Of a stretch of DNA of 64,000 nt, positions 1 through 8,732 are shown piece by piece. The notes under the pieces were generated by a model that did not search any database, was not told the DNA's origin, and saw nothing but the letters and a program-made list of their open reading frames with translations. The stretch is from Burkholderiales bacterium RIFCSPLOWO2_02_FULL_57_36 (lineage in GTDB: Bacteria; Pseudomonadota; Gammaproteobacteria; Burkholderiales; Burkholderiaceae_D): positions 22,044 to 86,043 of the forward strand of contig MESE01000012.1 of the NCBI GenBank assembly GCA_001770855.1, in the 5' to 3' direction. Both the position numbers and the translations under genes were made by a program. Position 1 is the stretch's first letter; each line of letters starts with the position of its first letter.

Positions 1-2
1 AC

Positions 3-686
3 GATACGGTTGCCAGAGCCGATTGGCTGCAAAATGGGTGGAATGCCTTTGAGCGGGACGTTCAGGCGGTTTGGGGACGCGTAGTGGTCCCATACGCGAA
101 CTCTCTCGGTGAATACGAACGTCATTTGAGTAACCAGGGATGCACCGAGTTTGCCGGCGCCAACTGTTTCTGCCGCAAACAGATTCTTGAAGACATGGGC
201 GGTTTCGATGAACGCTTCTCGCTGGCCTGCCGCGAGGATGCCGACCTGTATTTTCGCCTGCTCGACCGTTCCGAGCGAGTAGTACATGCTCCCGCGGCGG
301 TGATGACGCACCCGATACGTGCAACGTCATGGATGGAAAACTTGCGCTGCCAAAAAAAGGCGCAAGCCGATGCCTTGCTGTACAAAAAGCATCCCCGGCT
401 CTACAAGCAAAAAATCCAGCGTGGTACGCACTGGGACAGCTATCTGATCGTCGCGGCGCTGCTGGGGTTTTTCGTCACGCTTGGGCTCGGAGAATTCATT
501 GCGGCGATTGCGGCCGCCGCCACATGGCTGTTCATGACAGGCTGGTTCGGTGTCAAGCGGTTTGCGGCCACGCCCAACAGCGCCGCCAATATCGCGGAAA
601 CGATCGTGGCCTCGGTACTGATTCCGCCGCTGACGGTATTCTGGCGATTAACCGGCGCGGTAAAATTCCGGGTACCCTTTTTCTGA
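3..686 (+). CDS. Family 2 glycosyltransferase, C-terminal part (5' end outside window)
   Basis: The reading frame is open from the first bases of the window, so the start lies upstream; the GTG at 84 is only an internal codon. The visible part has the GT2 signature GGFDE followed by a REDADLYFRLL-type stretch, which in this family holds the acceptor/catalytic acidic residues. After it come at least two hydrophobic segments (about codons 140-175 and a final one), so the enzyme is probably anchored in the inner membrane by its C-terminus. GT2 enzymes move sugars from nucleotide sugars to glycans; the substrate cannot be read here. The next gene runs the other way. Confidence 0.8.
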   Translation, partial: DTVARADWLQNGWNAFERDVQAVWGRVVVPYANSLGEYERHLSNQGCTEFAGANCFCRKQILEDMGGFDERFSLACREDADLYFRLLDRSERVVHAPAAVMTHPIRATSWMENLRCQKKAQADALLYKKHPRLYKQKIQRGTHWDSYLIVAALLGFFVTLGLGEFIAAIAAAATWLFMTGWFGVKRFAATPNSAANIAETIVASVLIPPLTVFWRLTGAVKFRVPFF

Positions 687-710
687 CGATAAAGTCACCA
701 GAAAAGCGCG

Positions 711-1010
711 TCAGCTATACGTATAAAATACCAGGCGCACCAATGCCGAATCGAAATACAAGGCGTGCCACGGTACGGCGACCGAGGTTTTGCTCACGGA
801 AGACGACAAGATCACATATCGAATCTGACGCGTCTTTGCATCGATCAGAATCGATTTGACCTTGCCTATCATATCCCCGGCCCCGGTCACCACCGGGCAG
901 CCGTGCAGCAGTTCGGTTGCCACCGAATCGCGTGCAAAGATGCACGAGAAACGCCGGCCTGCCTTTTTTCCCGGACTGGTATGCGATTCCGGATCAAATG
1001 TATATGACAT
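711..1010 (-). CDS. PRC-barrel domain protein
   Basis: A 99-residue protein whose middle (VVTGAGDMIGKVKSILIDAKTRQIRYVIL) is a recognisable PRC-barrel half: a Gly-hinge, then a 'KVxDLxxD..TGxIxYxVL'-like strand pattern. PRC barrels occur in photosynthetic reaction centre H subunits, RimM and many small stress proteins; they bind other proteins or ligands. I chose the ATG at 1010 because GAAGGA precedes it at good spacing; the longer frame adds only shadow sequence over the neighbouring gene. It lies 19 bases after a membrane protein gene on the same strand and may be cotranscribed with it. Confidence 0.75.
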   Translation of the reverse strand: MSYTFDPESHTSPGKKAGRRFSCIFARDSVATELLHGCPVVTGAGDMIGKVKSILIDAKTRQIRYVILSSSVSKTSVAVPWHALYFDSALVRLVFYTYS

Positions 1011-1029
1011 ATTTCCTTCGATTTTCACC

Positions 1030-1878
1030 CTACATCGGGTGTCTGGCCATATCGTCGACGTCGCTCCAGGTAGTACGGCGCGCGCCCACGGCGCCCATTG
1101 CGCCGCCGGCAATTCCCATCGCGAGGGAAAGCGCGACCGTAAGGAACGCGGTCCAGGCGGCGGTGCTGGCAACACCGATCGCGCGATCTGCCGCCGCACG
1201 GCTTTGCGGCGATGCCTGTTCCGCGGAGCCGGATAAAATCAGCGCCTGGTCCACGATCGTCTCCGCACGCTCCTTGTCCACCCCCATTGAACCCATCATG
1301 TGCCGGATCGCGTCATCGCGGCGCCCGGCTTGAATGTGATCCTGCAGCGTCTTCATGGCGGCCGGGCTGACATTGCCGCCGATCTGGCTCCTGAGCATGC
1401 CCAGCACGCCGCCCAGTGTGCCGCCGGACGCACCGGCAGTAGCTGAATTATTTGGCGTGATATTGCCGAAGATTCCGCTCACCATTGAACCGCTCGCCGA
1501 GGTTGCCAGGCTGGCAAACAACAAGGTCGTGACAGCCCACGCCACGACGCCGTGCAATACGCCGTCGACTTTTCTTTTCAATCCTGTCATGCGCGCCGCC
1601 ACATAGCCGCCGACGAATGCGGAGATCAGCATGCTTGCGCCGGCCCATAGCAGGGTGCCGGCGCCGATCGATTCGCCTTGCGCCACGTCGATTGCCGACA
1701 AACCGCTGGCAATACCCAGCAAGGTCAATACCAGTTGAACCGACACACCCACCGCGACACCGGCGAATACCGCGCCCCACCGGATCGTCGGAAAAAGCGG
1801 GCGCCGGATGATGCCGGCATTACTGGCGAAGCTCTGGTCGGTATAACCACCGCCTGAATCGAGATGAGTGGTCGCCAT
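1030..1878 (-). CDS. Polytopic membrane protein of unknown function (PhnA-like annotation family)
   Basis: About 282 residues. An N-terminal cytoplasmic stretch ends in 'RRPLFPTIRWGAVFAG', then four or so hydrophobic segments follow: two in the first half (GAVFAGVAVGVSVQLVLTLLG and the ML-ISAFVGGYVAA region), one around GVVAWAVTTLLFASL, and a C-terminal one (AWTAFLTVALSLAMGIAGGAMGAVGA). Between them is a soluble loop of about 90 residues rich in Ala, Gly and charged residues. Proteins with this arrangement are often listed as 'PhnA-like', but nothing ties them to phosphonates. Start at 1878 has GAAGGA upstream; an in-frame ATG at 1902 is less likely. Upstream of the PRC-barrel gene, probably one transcript. 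Confidence 0.65.
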   Translation of the reverse strand: MATTHLDSGGGYTDQSFASNAGIIRRPLFPTIRWGAVFAGVAVGVSVQLVLTLLGIASGLSAIDVAQGESIGAGTLLWAGASMLISAFVGGYVAARMTGLKRKVDGVLHGVVAWAVTTLLFASLATSASGSMVSGIFGNITPNNSATAGASGGTLGGVLGMLRSQIGGNVSPAAMKTLQDHIQAGRRDDAIRHMMGSMGVDKERAETIVDQALILSGSAEQASPQSRAAADRAIGVASTAAWTAFLTVALSLAMGIAGGAMGAVGARRTTWSDVDDMARHPM

Positions 1879-2451
1879 TTGGGTTGTTCCTTCAAAAATC
1901 AATGGAGTGCGTTAATCAATTGAAACCGGTTGTAATTTTTGTTGGGGATCGCGCATCTGCCCGTTCACGGTATGTCATGTCAACTCACATCGCTAGCGAA
2001 AAACATACCACTGTTGCGCAGGTTCCGATCAAGGGTGGTATCGGAGTATCGTCGCACCCGGGATCCGCGCCGCGCGAGTACAAAAGACCGCCGGTAATGA
2101 TGGATTTACCCAGCAAGAAATGGAACGCCGGCTCAACCGCGGGCGATATCGATCGCAACTCACCTTGCAAGCGGAATGGCAGTACTATTCCTGTGAGCGC
2201 ATATGGGTCCGGACGCGATCGCGCGAACCTTGTAAGACTTACCACTGCGTTTGAAAAAATAGGGTCACTGCGGCCGGAACAGTGACTTGAGCGGGCATCC
2301 CTGAAGAAATCGGAGAGGGAGAGCGACACGGCGATAAATCCGCCGTGAGACGGCTCCGGCCGATATAGCCTGTTGTCCGCGGTCGGAAGCTCTGATTTTC
2401 TGGCATGGAGTTTGCGATGTTTGTTCCTTATGTCCAGGCTAGGAGAGGATC
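1879..2451. other. Intergenic region, no gene recognised
   Basis: Short open frames on both strands have no domain pattern, no usable ribosome site and unlike codon use, so I call none. It must hold the divergent promoters for the membrane protein (leftward) and the hemerythrin (rightward). A hairpin GTCACTG / CAGTGAC with a 9-base loop lies at 2265-2287, preceded by AAATAGGGTCA, the same 11 bases that form one arm of the palindrome near 47454. Confidence 0.5.
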
Positions 2452-3012
2452 ATGGCTGCACAGTCGTCTTCAAATTCATCCGCGCCCGATGTTTTGGACG
2501 CCCTGACCGAAGATCACAGAAAAATCGTCCAGTTATTCGATGAATTTCGCGACATCAAGGATCGGGCCGACGATGAGACCAGGCAAACGCTGGTCGAAGT
2601 CGCTTGTACGGAACTGGTTATTCATGCGCAGATAGAAGAAGAATTCCTCTATCCCGCGCTACGCGAAGCATTCGACGATTCGTCCTTGATCGACGAAGCC
2701 GCAGTCGAGCACGTTATGGCCAGGCAACTCATCGGCGAACTTGAATCAATGCATCCTGACGATGCTCTCTATGACGCGAAATTCATCGTGCTTGGAGAAT
2801 ATGTCAAACACCATATTGCTGAAGAGCAGAACAAGATATTTCCGAAGATTAGAGAATCCGGGATGAACCTGGAAGTTTTGGGAAAAGAAATCCTGCAGCG
2901 GCGAATCGAATTGCGCAATGAATTCGGCATTCCGGACGAAGGGTATGAAGAAGACGGCGACGACGCTGAATTTCATCCGCACAAGAAATGGCGGTATCCG
3001 CACCACCACTGA
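2452..3012 (+). CDS. Hemerythrin HHE cation-binding domain protein
   Basis: A 186-residue soluble protein. The HHE four-helix bundle ligands are visible: H in LTEDHRKI (helix 1), H and E in HAQIEEEFLYP (helix 2), EHVMARQL (helix 3) and KHHIAEEQNKIFP (helix 4). Such proteins bind a di-iron centre and are used for oxygen, NO or peroxide sensing or protection. The C-terminal tail (after about residue 150) is acidic, then ends in a His/Lys-rich HPHKKWRYPHHH stretch that could also hold metal. Strong ribosome site AGGAGAGGATC before the ATG. It stands alone on the plus strand between leftward genes and fits the stress character of this region. Confidence 0.9.
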   Translation: MAAQSSSNSSAPDVLDALTEDHRKIVQLFDEFRDIKDRADDETRQTLVEVACTELVIHAQIEEEFLYPALREAFDDSSLIDEAAVEHVMARQLIGELESMHPDDALYDAKFIVLGEYVKHHIAEEQNKIFPKIRESGMNLEVLGKEILQRRIELRNEFGIPDEGYEEDGDDAEFHPHKKWRYPHHH

Positions 3013-3058
3013 TGCTGTCCCCGCCGCTCCCAAAGATTTTTCAGCATGCAGCAGCGAC

Positions 3059-3559
3059 TCAATTCCCTGTCTTGACCACACTGAAATTGCCGTCCGGCTC
3101 CAGATGCATGTTTTTTACCTGGTCGAGCGACTCCACACCCTGTTCACGCAGTTTTTGCCATAACTCATCTTCGGTAATGAATTCCCTGCGCATATTGCGT
3201 TTCAGCATCTGCCCATTTTTTATCAGGCACAACGAAGACGGCTCGGCAATCCGCCGAATAAAGGGAAATCGATAAGTGAGCCGGTCAAGAACAATATTCC
3301 AGCCAATCAACGTGGATACCAGAACCATTCCGTCGGCAATGGACGAGCCTTCACCGGCCATTGCGTTTTGCGACGCATCGGCCACGATTACCAATATCAG
3401 GATATCGGCAATGCCGACCGCTCCGATATCGCGCCGTACGACAAACCGAAAAATAAGAAACAGGAACCAGTAGATTGCGGTGCCGCGGATCAGTATCTCC
3501 AGCAGCGGCACGCTCAAGCTGAACAGTTCAACCCAGTCGAGGTCAAAAAAATTATCCAT
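3059..3559 (-). CDS. DUF421 / YetF-family membrane protein
   Basis: 166 residues with three N-terminal hydrophobic segments (LLEILIRGTAIYWFLFLIFRF, IADILILVIVADASQNA, GMVLVSTLIGWNIVLDRL) followed by a small cytoplasmic domain with the family's 'P..L...G....NMRR..IT.DEL...LREQGV..L..V' pattern. This is the YetF/DUF421 architecture; family members are spore, stress or envelope proteins of unknown biochemical role. ATG at 3559 chosen because AGGAGA sits 7 bases upstream; the longer frame to 3595 lacks this. Convergent with the hemerythrin gene. Confidence 0.85.
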   Translation of the reverse strand: MDNFFDLDWVELFSLSVPLLEILIRGTAIYWFLFLIFRFVVRRDIGAVGIADILILVIVADASQNAMAGEGSSIADGMVLVSTLIGWNIVLDRLTYRFPFIRRIAEPSSLCLIKNGQMLKRNMRREFITEDELWQKLREQGVESLDQVKNMHLEPDGNFSVVKTGN

Positions 3560-3672
3560 GGCAATCTCCTGTCGTTCATGCGGCATCATCCGCATTCAGT
3601 TCACGGCAGGCATCATCGCTATTTCGCCAAAGTACTTTTCCGAGAACCAGGCCGGCGGTGATCAATCGATCG

Positions 3673-4914
3673 TCATTCCTCATCAGACCGACCTTGATTC
3701 AGTCTTCGACACAGCGCTCGATCAGACGCTTGCCGTCCGTCGGCAACGGCTTCCACGGCGAATGAGATATCTCGCATGTCAGGCCGAAGCCGCCGGGCGG
3801 ACTGCAGGCCGGGCTGGCGGGTGCGCTGCGCGGATTCGAGGAGCGCCTGCATTTTATCCGCGGTCGCGTCCCATGACGTCCGCGAAACGATACCGCGCAT
3901 CTTCTCCATATTTTCCGCACGGTGCTCGGCTGATTCCAGCAAGGCCGCTTCACACGCGGCCACGAATTGCGGTACGTCGTCCGCTATGTATACGACGTCC
4001 CTGTACAGATCCGCCACATCGGTCACCGGCGTACTCACGATCGGCAGTCCCGCGGCCATGTACTCAAGCGTCTTGATCGGACTGATAAAGCGCGTTGATT
4101 CGTTGAGCGCAAATGGCAGAAGGCAGACATCCCAACCGGCCAGAAAATACGGCAGCGCCTCATACGGCTGCTGTCCCAGATAATGAATATTCTCGCGTTG
4201 AGGCAGCGCTGCCGGATCGATCTTGACGATCGGGCCGACCAGTACGATCTGCCACTGCGGATGCGCATCGGCGAGCTGTCCTATCAACTCCGTGTCGAAG
4301 CGCTCATCGATCACGCCATAGAAGCCGAGCCGCGGTCCCGGAATATCCTTGTGCGCCGGATGCGAATTGGTGCGGTCGAGCGCTTGCGTGAAATGCATTA
4401 CGTCCACGCTGCTCGGAATACAGTGTACGTTGGGATGGCGTTCACGTTTGGCTCGGTAGAGGCTGGGTCCGCCGGTAAAGACGATATCGGCCGCCTTGAG
4501 CACCGCATTTTCGCGTTGCATCAGTTGTTTCGGTGCATTCTTGAATAAAGCCAGCTCATCCATGCAGTCATATACGACCAGCCGCGGATGCAGTTCCTGC
4601 AGAAGCGGCAAGGCCATGGGTGTGTAAAACCAGACGATATGGTCTTCATACTCAAGCGCAAGCCGACGCATCAGCTTGCGCATCTGCGGCAATTGGTCGT
4701 CATGGAAACCCGGCATTGCAATCGAGGTATGCGGCTGGCAGACCAAAACATTGGCAGCCGGATTCGAGACTGCCCAGCGACTCTTCTCCACATCGAGCAC
4801 CGGCTCTTCAACAAAGACGATTTGATAGTGTTGCGCCAATCGCGACAGCAGATGTTGCGGGCGTTGGTACACAAAATCCCAACGCAGATGGGAGAAAACA
4901 ATAATTGCGGGCAT
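3673..4914 (-). CDS. GT-B fold glycosyltransferase (GT1/GT4-like)
   Basis: 413 residues. The N-terminal Rossmann-like half starts with IIVFSHLRWDFVYQRPQHL, typical of a bacterial group where 'RPQHLLSRLA' marks the acceptor-side domain. The C-terminal half has the nucleotide-sugar region: GFYGVIDERFD, then LPYFLAGWDVCLLPF, FISPIKTLEYMAAGLPIVST, with the E of KTLEYMAAG as the usual phosphate/ribose contact. No membrane segment or signal peptide, so cytoplasmic or peripheral. AGGA precedes the ATG. The last 60 residues are Arg-rich and poorly conserved. Its sugar and acceptor are unknown; the neighbours suggest an envelope or stress-linked glycan. Confidence 0.8.
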   Translation of the reverse strand: MPAIIVFSHLRWDFVYQRPQHLLSRLAQHYQIVFVEEPVLDVEKSRWAVSNPAANVLVCQPHTSIAMPGFHDDQLPQMRKLMRRLALEYEDHIVWFYTPMALPLLQELHPRLVVYDCMDELALFKNAPKQLMQRENAVLKAADIVFTGGPSLYRAKRERHPNVHCIPSSVDVMHFTQALDRTNSHPAHKDIPGPRLGFYGVIDERFDTELIGQLADAHPQWQIVLVGPIVKIDPAALPQRENIHYLGQQPYEALPYFLAGWDVCLLPFALNESTRFISPIKTLEYMAAGLPIVSTPVTDVADLYRDVVYIADDVPQFVAACEAALLESAEHRAENMEKMRGIVSRTSWDATADKMQALLESAQRTRQPGLQSARRLRPDMRDISFAVEAVADGRQASDRALCRRLNQGRSDEE

Positions 4915-5885
4915 ACGATCTCCTGTCCGTTTGCACGGCCTGTAGGTCGAAAAAATTCAGTCAACCGCCGCGGCGGCCGTAGCGCGGCGGTATAAGCCTG
5001 CGGCAGGACGCACCGCGATGGCCGGTAAGACGATACGAGCGAAACGGATTAATGAATGCAAGTGGCGTCATGTCGGATAAGAAACGTTACGGCAGATACT
5101 TGAATTCGGCCGCAGTCATTTGAAAAACTGGACAATGCCTTCTTCTTCCCACCTTCTTCCGATTCATCGAACGATAGGGCTTGACGCAATACAACGCCCA
5201 CATGCCGAAAGCTCTACGCAAGAGATATGCCGACCCGGCACCGCAAAACGCGCAACACAAATCAGCCAGGAACAAAACATGTCGCTCACGTAAGTTTTAC
5301 AGCACGGGGTAAAAACTACACCGGTGGTCGTGCCGATGGCGTCGCATTATTTTGTCGGCAGCAGAGAATGCCGCATTGCAATTGCACAAAGGCCGGAGAC
5401 GTGAAAGAAACACGCTTGAAGTCCACGCTGCGCTAATCAAATCCAAGATTCTCTATACGTACCTTCCATGTTCGAATCTCCAAATCGACAGCGCTACCAC
5501 GATAAAGCGCTTTTCCGTTTGCCGATATTTCACTCCGGTACGATTTCTGCTTAGGGATCAATGAGGTAGATCGATGTTTTTCCCCAAGTCATTCCCGGTT
5601 CGTTATCAAGCAACGGTATCGGCCGGGCTGGGGTCAAACGCAGAGCTGAACAATTTTTTAAATTTGCGAGGAGTCGGGACGACTTAAAAGTACGGATGGT
5701 TTTCAAATGTATATGTTCGATAGGAAAAAGATGCGTTCAATCAAATATTGCGAACAACGCTGATACAGGCAATATCAACGATTGACAAAATCAACATCAA
5801 TGGGCCGGAAAAAGCCAAGTGAAGGTTGCCGGTTGTTATGTAAATGCCTCTACGGAAAAGAACCAATTGCAAAGGAACAGATCCC
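4915..5885. other. Long intergenic region, no gene recognised
   Basis: About 970 bases between the leftward glycosyltransferase and the rightward histidine kinase. Four open frames of 60-93 codons occur but none shows a domain, membrane segment or believable ribosome site. AT content rises towards the kinase gene. It should hold both divergent promoters; I cannot point to clear -35/-10 or sigma-54 elements. A small RNA is possible for its length but no hairpin with a U-tract was found by eye. Confidence 0.45.
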
Positions 5886-8693
5886 ATGTCGTCAGCTTCG
5901 CTTGACCATCTCGCCTCGATTCCTGATCGCAAAAATGGTCGAAATGGGGCTGCGAATTCGATGTCCGCGCCCAATGAATCCAACCATCGGGAAAACGGCC
6001 TCACATTGGCCGAAAAGCAGATTCGTCATTCGCTTTCGCTTTGCCACGATGCAATTTTCCTGACGTCGCAAGATACGATTGTTTTTGCGAATCACGCCGC
6101 AGCGAAACTGCTTGGCGCCACCGATCAAGACCATTTTCCGGGCCGGTCGATGCTCGATTTTCTGCCGCATGGCAACTCTTCCAACTTTACTTTGCATATT
6201 ACCGAGGTTATCGACAACACCTATGCAATGCGGCGTAAATTGCGACGCATGGATGACAGCCTGATCGACGTCGAAGTCGCGATGACGCCGTATCAGGAAG
6301 GTGGTGTAAGCATTTGCATGGTGATCGTGCATGATCTGGCGCTGCGAAGCCGCCGCTCCGGCACGCCTGCCATGCGCGACCAAACATTGCACTTGGTCAC
6401 CGACGCGGTTCCGGCATTGATTGCCTATATCGACCATGATTTCCGTTACCGCTTCATGAATGTCACCTGCGTCAACTGGTTCGGCAAGCCGGCTGAAAAT
6501 CTTATCGGCCGCAGCATCTCAGAAGTTCATGGCGCCGCACATACTGAAATGCAGCCCTCGATCCTCAAGGCGTTCGACGGCGCACGCGTGTGCCGGCAAC
6601 ACACCATCGGACAACGCCGTGTGCTGGCGCTCTATGTGCCGGATAAACATGACGGCGGTCAAGTGCGCGGGTTGTTTTTCATCGCGATCGATACGGCGGA
6701 ACATCAACGCTTGCAGCCAACGAATCATCAACAGGAACAGGAATTCCATCTCATCAAGGAAGCTGCACCGATTTTCGTTGCACAATGCGACGCCAACTAC
6801 AAAGTTCTTGCCGTCAACAAGATGTTTGCGGATCAGTTCGGCTTTGGCCCGCTAGATGCAATCGGCGCACCGGTTCCCGAAATAATCGGTGAAGCCGCTT
6901 TTTCGCAACTGCGCAATTACATGGACGCGGCGCTGTCCGGAAAAGCCCAGGAACATGAACTCAAACTTCCGTTCAAGGATGGCGAGTTTCATTATCTGCA
7001 CATCATGTATGTGCCGCAATACGATGCTGGCGGCCGTGTGTGCGGCTTGATTGTGGCGGCGAGCGATTTGACTCAGTTGCGGCGCACGGAAGAACAACTC
7101 CATCGCCGTGAACACGATTTCAAGACCCTGGTGGAGAACTCTCCGGACGGAATATCGCGCATCGACCGGAACATGCGCCATATCTATGTCAATCCTGCGA
7201 TTGAAACGGTCACGGGCTTGCCGGCGGCAGACTATCTCGGCAAAACCAAGGCCGAACTCGGCCTGCCGCACAATCTGGTGGCGGCCTGGGATTCCGCCTG
7301 CCGCGCCGCGTTTGAAACCGGTACCGAACAACGATTCAATTTCGAGTTTTCCAAAAACACGGATACACATTATTTTTCCACGCGCATCATTCCGGAGGCC
7401 GACCGCGAAGGCCATATCGAATCGGTCCTGGGTATCAGCTACGACGTGACCGATCGCACGAAGATGGAGAAAGAACACCAGCATCTTCTGACACGTGAGC
7501 GCAATGCGCGGATTCAGGCGGAGACTGCGGCAAGAGCTCGTGACGAATTTCTTGCCATCGTGTCGCATGAACTGCGTGCGCCTTTGAACGGAGTGCAAAG
7601 CTGGGCGCACATCCTTGAAAACTATGTGAAGGATGCGACTTCATCGCCGCTGGCGCAACGTGCACTGAACGGCATCCGCGTCGGTGTCGCGCAGCAAGTG
7701 CGCCTGATCGAGGACTTGCTCGATGTGACACGCATGATGAGCGGCAAACTGCGTTTGGTAAAACATCCATTTACGCTGTTGCCGGTACTCCAGGCGGCGG
7801 TTGAAAGCGTGCGCGAACTTGCCGTCGCCAAGCATATCGGAATTACCTGCACTTACCAGATCTCGGCCGAACAAATCGATGGCGATTCCGACCGCGTACA
7901 GCAGGCCATCTGGAATTTGCTGTCCAATGCCATCAAGTTTACGCCGCAGGATGGCAATGTCTGGCTCACCGCGGCGGCGACCAATGCTCAAATCACGATT
8001 GCCGTGCGCGACGATGGCGTCGGCGTATCCCCGGAATTCCTGCCGCATTTGTTCGACCGCTTCAGCCAGCAAGACACTTCCAGCACACGCGGCCATAGCG
8101 GCCTGGGACTCGGCTTGTTCCTGGTGCGGCATTTGACCGAACTGCATGGCGGGTCGGTGAAGGCGGAAAGTTCGGGAGAAGGAATGGGAACGACGTTTTC
8201 CATTCTCTTGCCGGTGCATACCAAACGCCAGAAATATACCGTCGTGGCGAACGATGCGGTGCCGTATGAAAACGCCGCGCCGTTGCCGTCGCTCGAAGGC
8301 TTGCGCGTGCTGTTGGTGGATGATCAGGAAGAAGCCCGCGAATCGCTGGCAATCCTTCTGGCTACCGCGGGCGCCAGCATATTTCCCGCATCATCGTCGC
8401 GGGAGGCATTCGCATGGCTAGCCGGCATCGGGCCGGACGAATTGCCCGACATATTGGTGTGCGACATTGCCATGCCGGTTGAAGACGGATACTCGGTGCT
8501 GCGAAAAATCAGGACATGGGAAACGGGAAAAGGCGTCACACCCCTGCGCCGCTTGCCTGCGCTCGCGCTGACTGCTTTTACGCAGCGGGAAGACCGGATC
8601 CGGGCGCTTACCGCCGGCTTCCAGATGCACATGACCAAGCCGGTCGCGCCGGAGGAATTAATCGTCGTCATCGCGATGATGGCATCGCGATGA
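5886..8693 (+). CDS. Hybrid sensor histidine kinase with four PAS domains and a receiver
   Basis: 935 residues from the ATG at 5886, which has AAGGAAC upstream; the longer frame from 5844 adds 14 poor residues. No transmembrane segment, so cytoplasmic. Order: PAS at about 45-155, PAS at 165-275, PAS at 285-395, PAS at 410-525, coiled linker, HisKA with the phospho-His 561 in IVSHELRAPLNG, HATPase about 660-790 (N box NLLSNAIKF, G1 DDGVGV, G2 GLGLGLF), then a receiver about 815-930 with the Asp in LVCDIAMP and the Lys of MTKP. It senses an internal signal such as redox or oxygen, if the PAS domains bind a cofactor. It has no HPt or output domain, so a separate regulator must follow. The NtrC-type regulator gene lies 40 bases beyond it, convergent. 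Confidence 0.92.
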   Translation: MSSASLDHLASIPDRKNGRNGAANSMSAPNESNHRENGLTLAEKQIRHSLSLCHDAIFLTSQDTIVFANHAAAKLLGATDQDHFPGRSMLDFLPHGNSSNFTLHITEVIDNTYAMRRKLRRMDDSLIDVEVAMTPYQEGGVSICMVIVHDLALRSRRSGTPAMRDQTLHLVTDAVPALIAYIDHDFRYRFMNVTCVNWFGKPAENLIGRSISEVHGAAHTEMQPSILKAFDGARVCRQHTIGQRRVLALYVPDKHDGGQVRGLFFIAIDTAEHQRLQPTNHQQEQEFHLIKEAAPIFVAQCDANYKVLAVNKMFADQFGFGPLDAIGAPVPEIIGEAAFSQLRNYMDAALSGKAQEHELKLPFKDGEFHYLHIMYVPQYDAGGRVCGLIVAASDLTQLRRTEEQLHRREHDFKTLVENSPDGISRIDRNMRHIYVNPAIETVTGLPAADYLGKTKAELGLPHNLVAAWDSACRAAFETGTEQRFNFEFSKNTDTHYFSTRIIPEADREGHIESVLGISYDVTDRTKMEKEHQHLLTRERNARIQAETAARARDEFLAIVSHELRAPLNGVQSWAHILENYVKDATSSPLAQRALNGIRVGVAQQVRLIEDLLDVTRMMSGKLRLVKHPFTLLPVLQAAVESVRELAVAKHIGITCTYQISAEQIDGDSDRVQQAIWNLLSNAIKFTPQDGNVWLTAAATNAQITIAVRDDGVGVSPEFLPHLFDRFSQQDTSSTRGHSGLGLGLFLVRHLTELHGGSVKAESSGEGMGTTFSILLPVHTKRQKYTVVANDAVPYENAAPLPSLEGLRVLLVDDQEEARESLAILLATAGASIFPASSSREAFAWLAGIGPDELPDILVCDIAMPVEDGYSVLRKIRTWETGKGVTPLRRLPALALTAFTQREDRIRALTAGFQMHMTKPVAPEELIVVIAMMASR

Positions 8694-8732
8694 TGATGCC
8701 GGAAAATTTATCGGCCTGGCTAGCCCCGCCCG

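Noticed and set aside
1884..2329. Two overlapping short frames before the hemerythrin gene
   Set aside because: No ribosome site, domain or membrane segment; codon use unlike neighbours.
5087..5564. Short frames before the hybrid kinase
   Set aside because: Each under 71 codons, overlapping one another on both strands, no recognisable feature.
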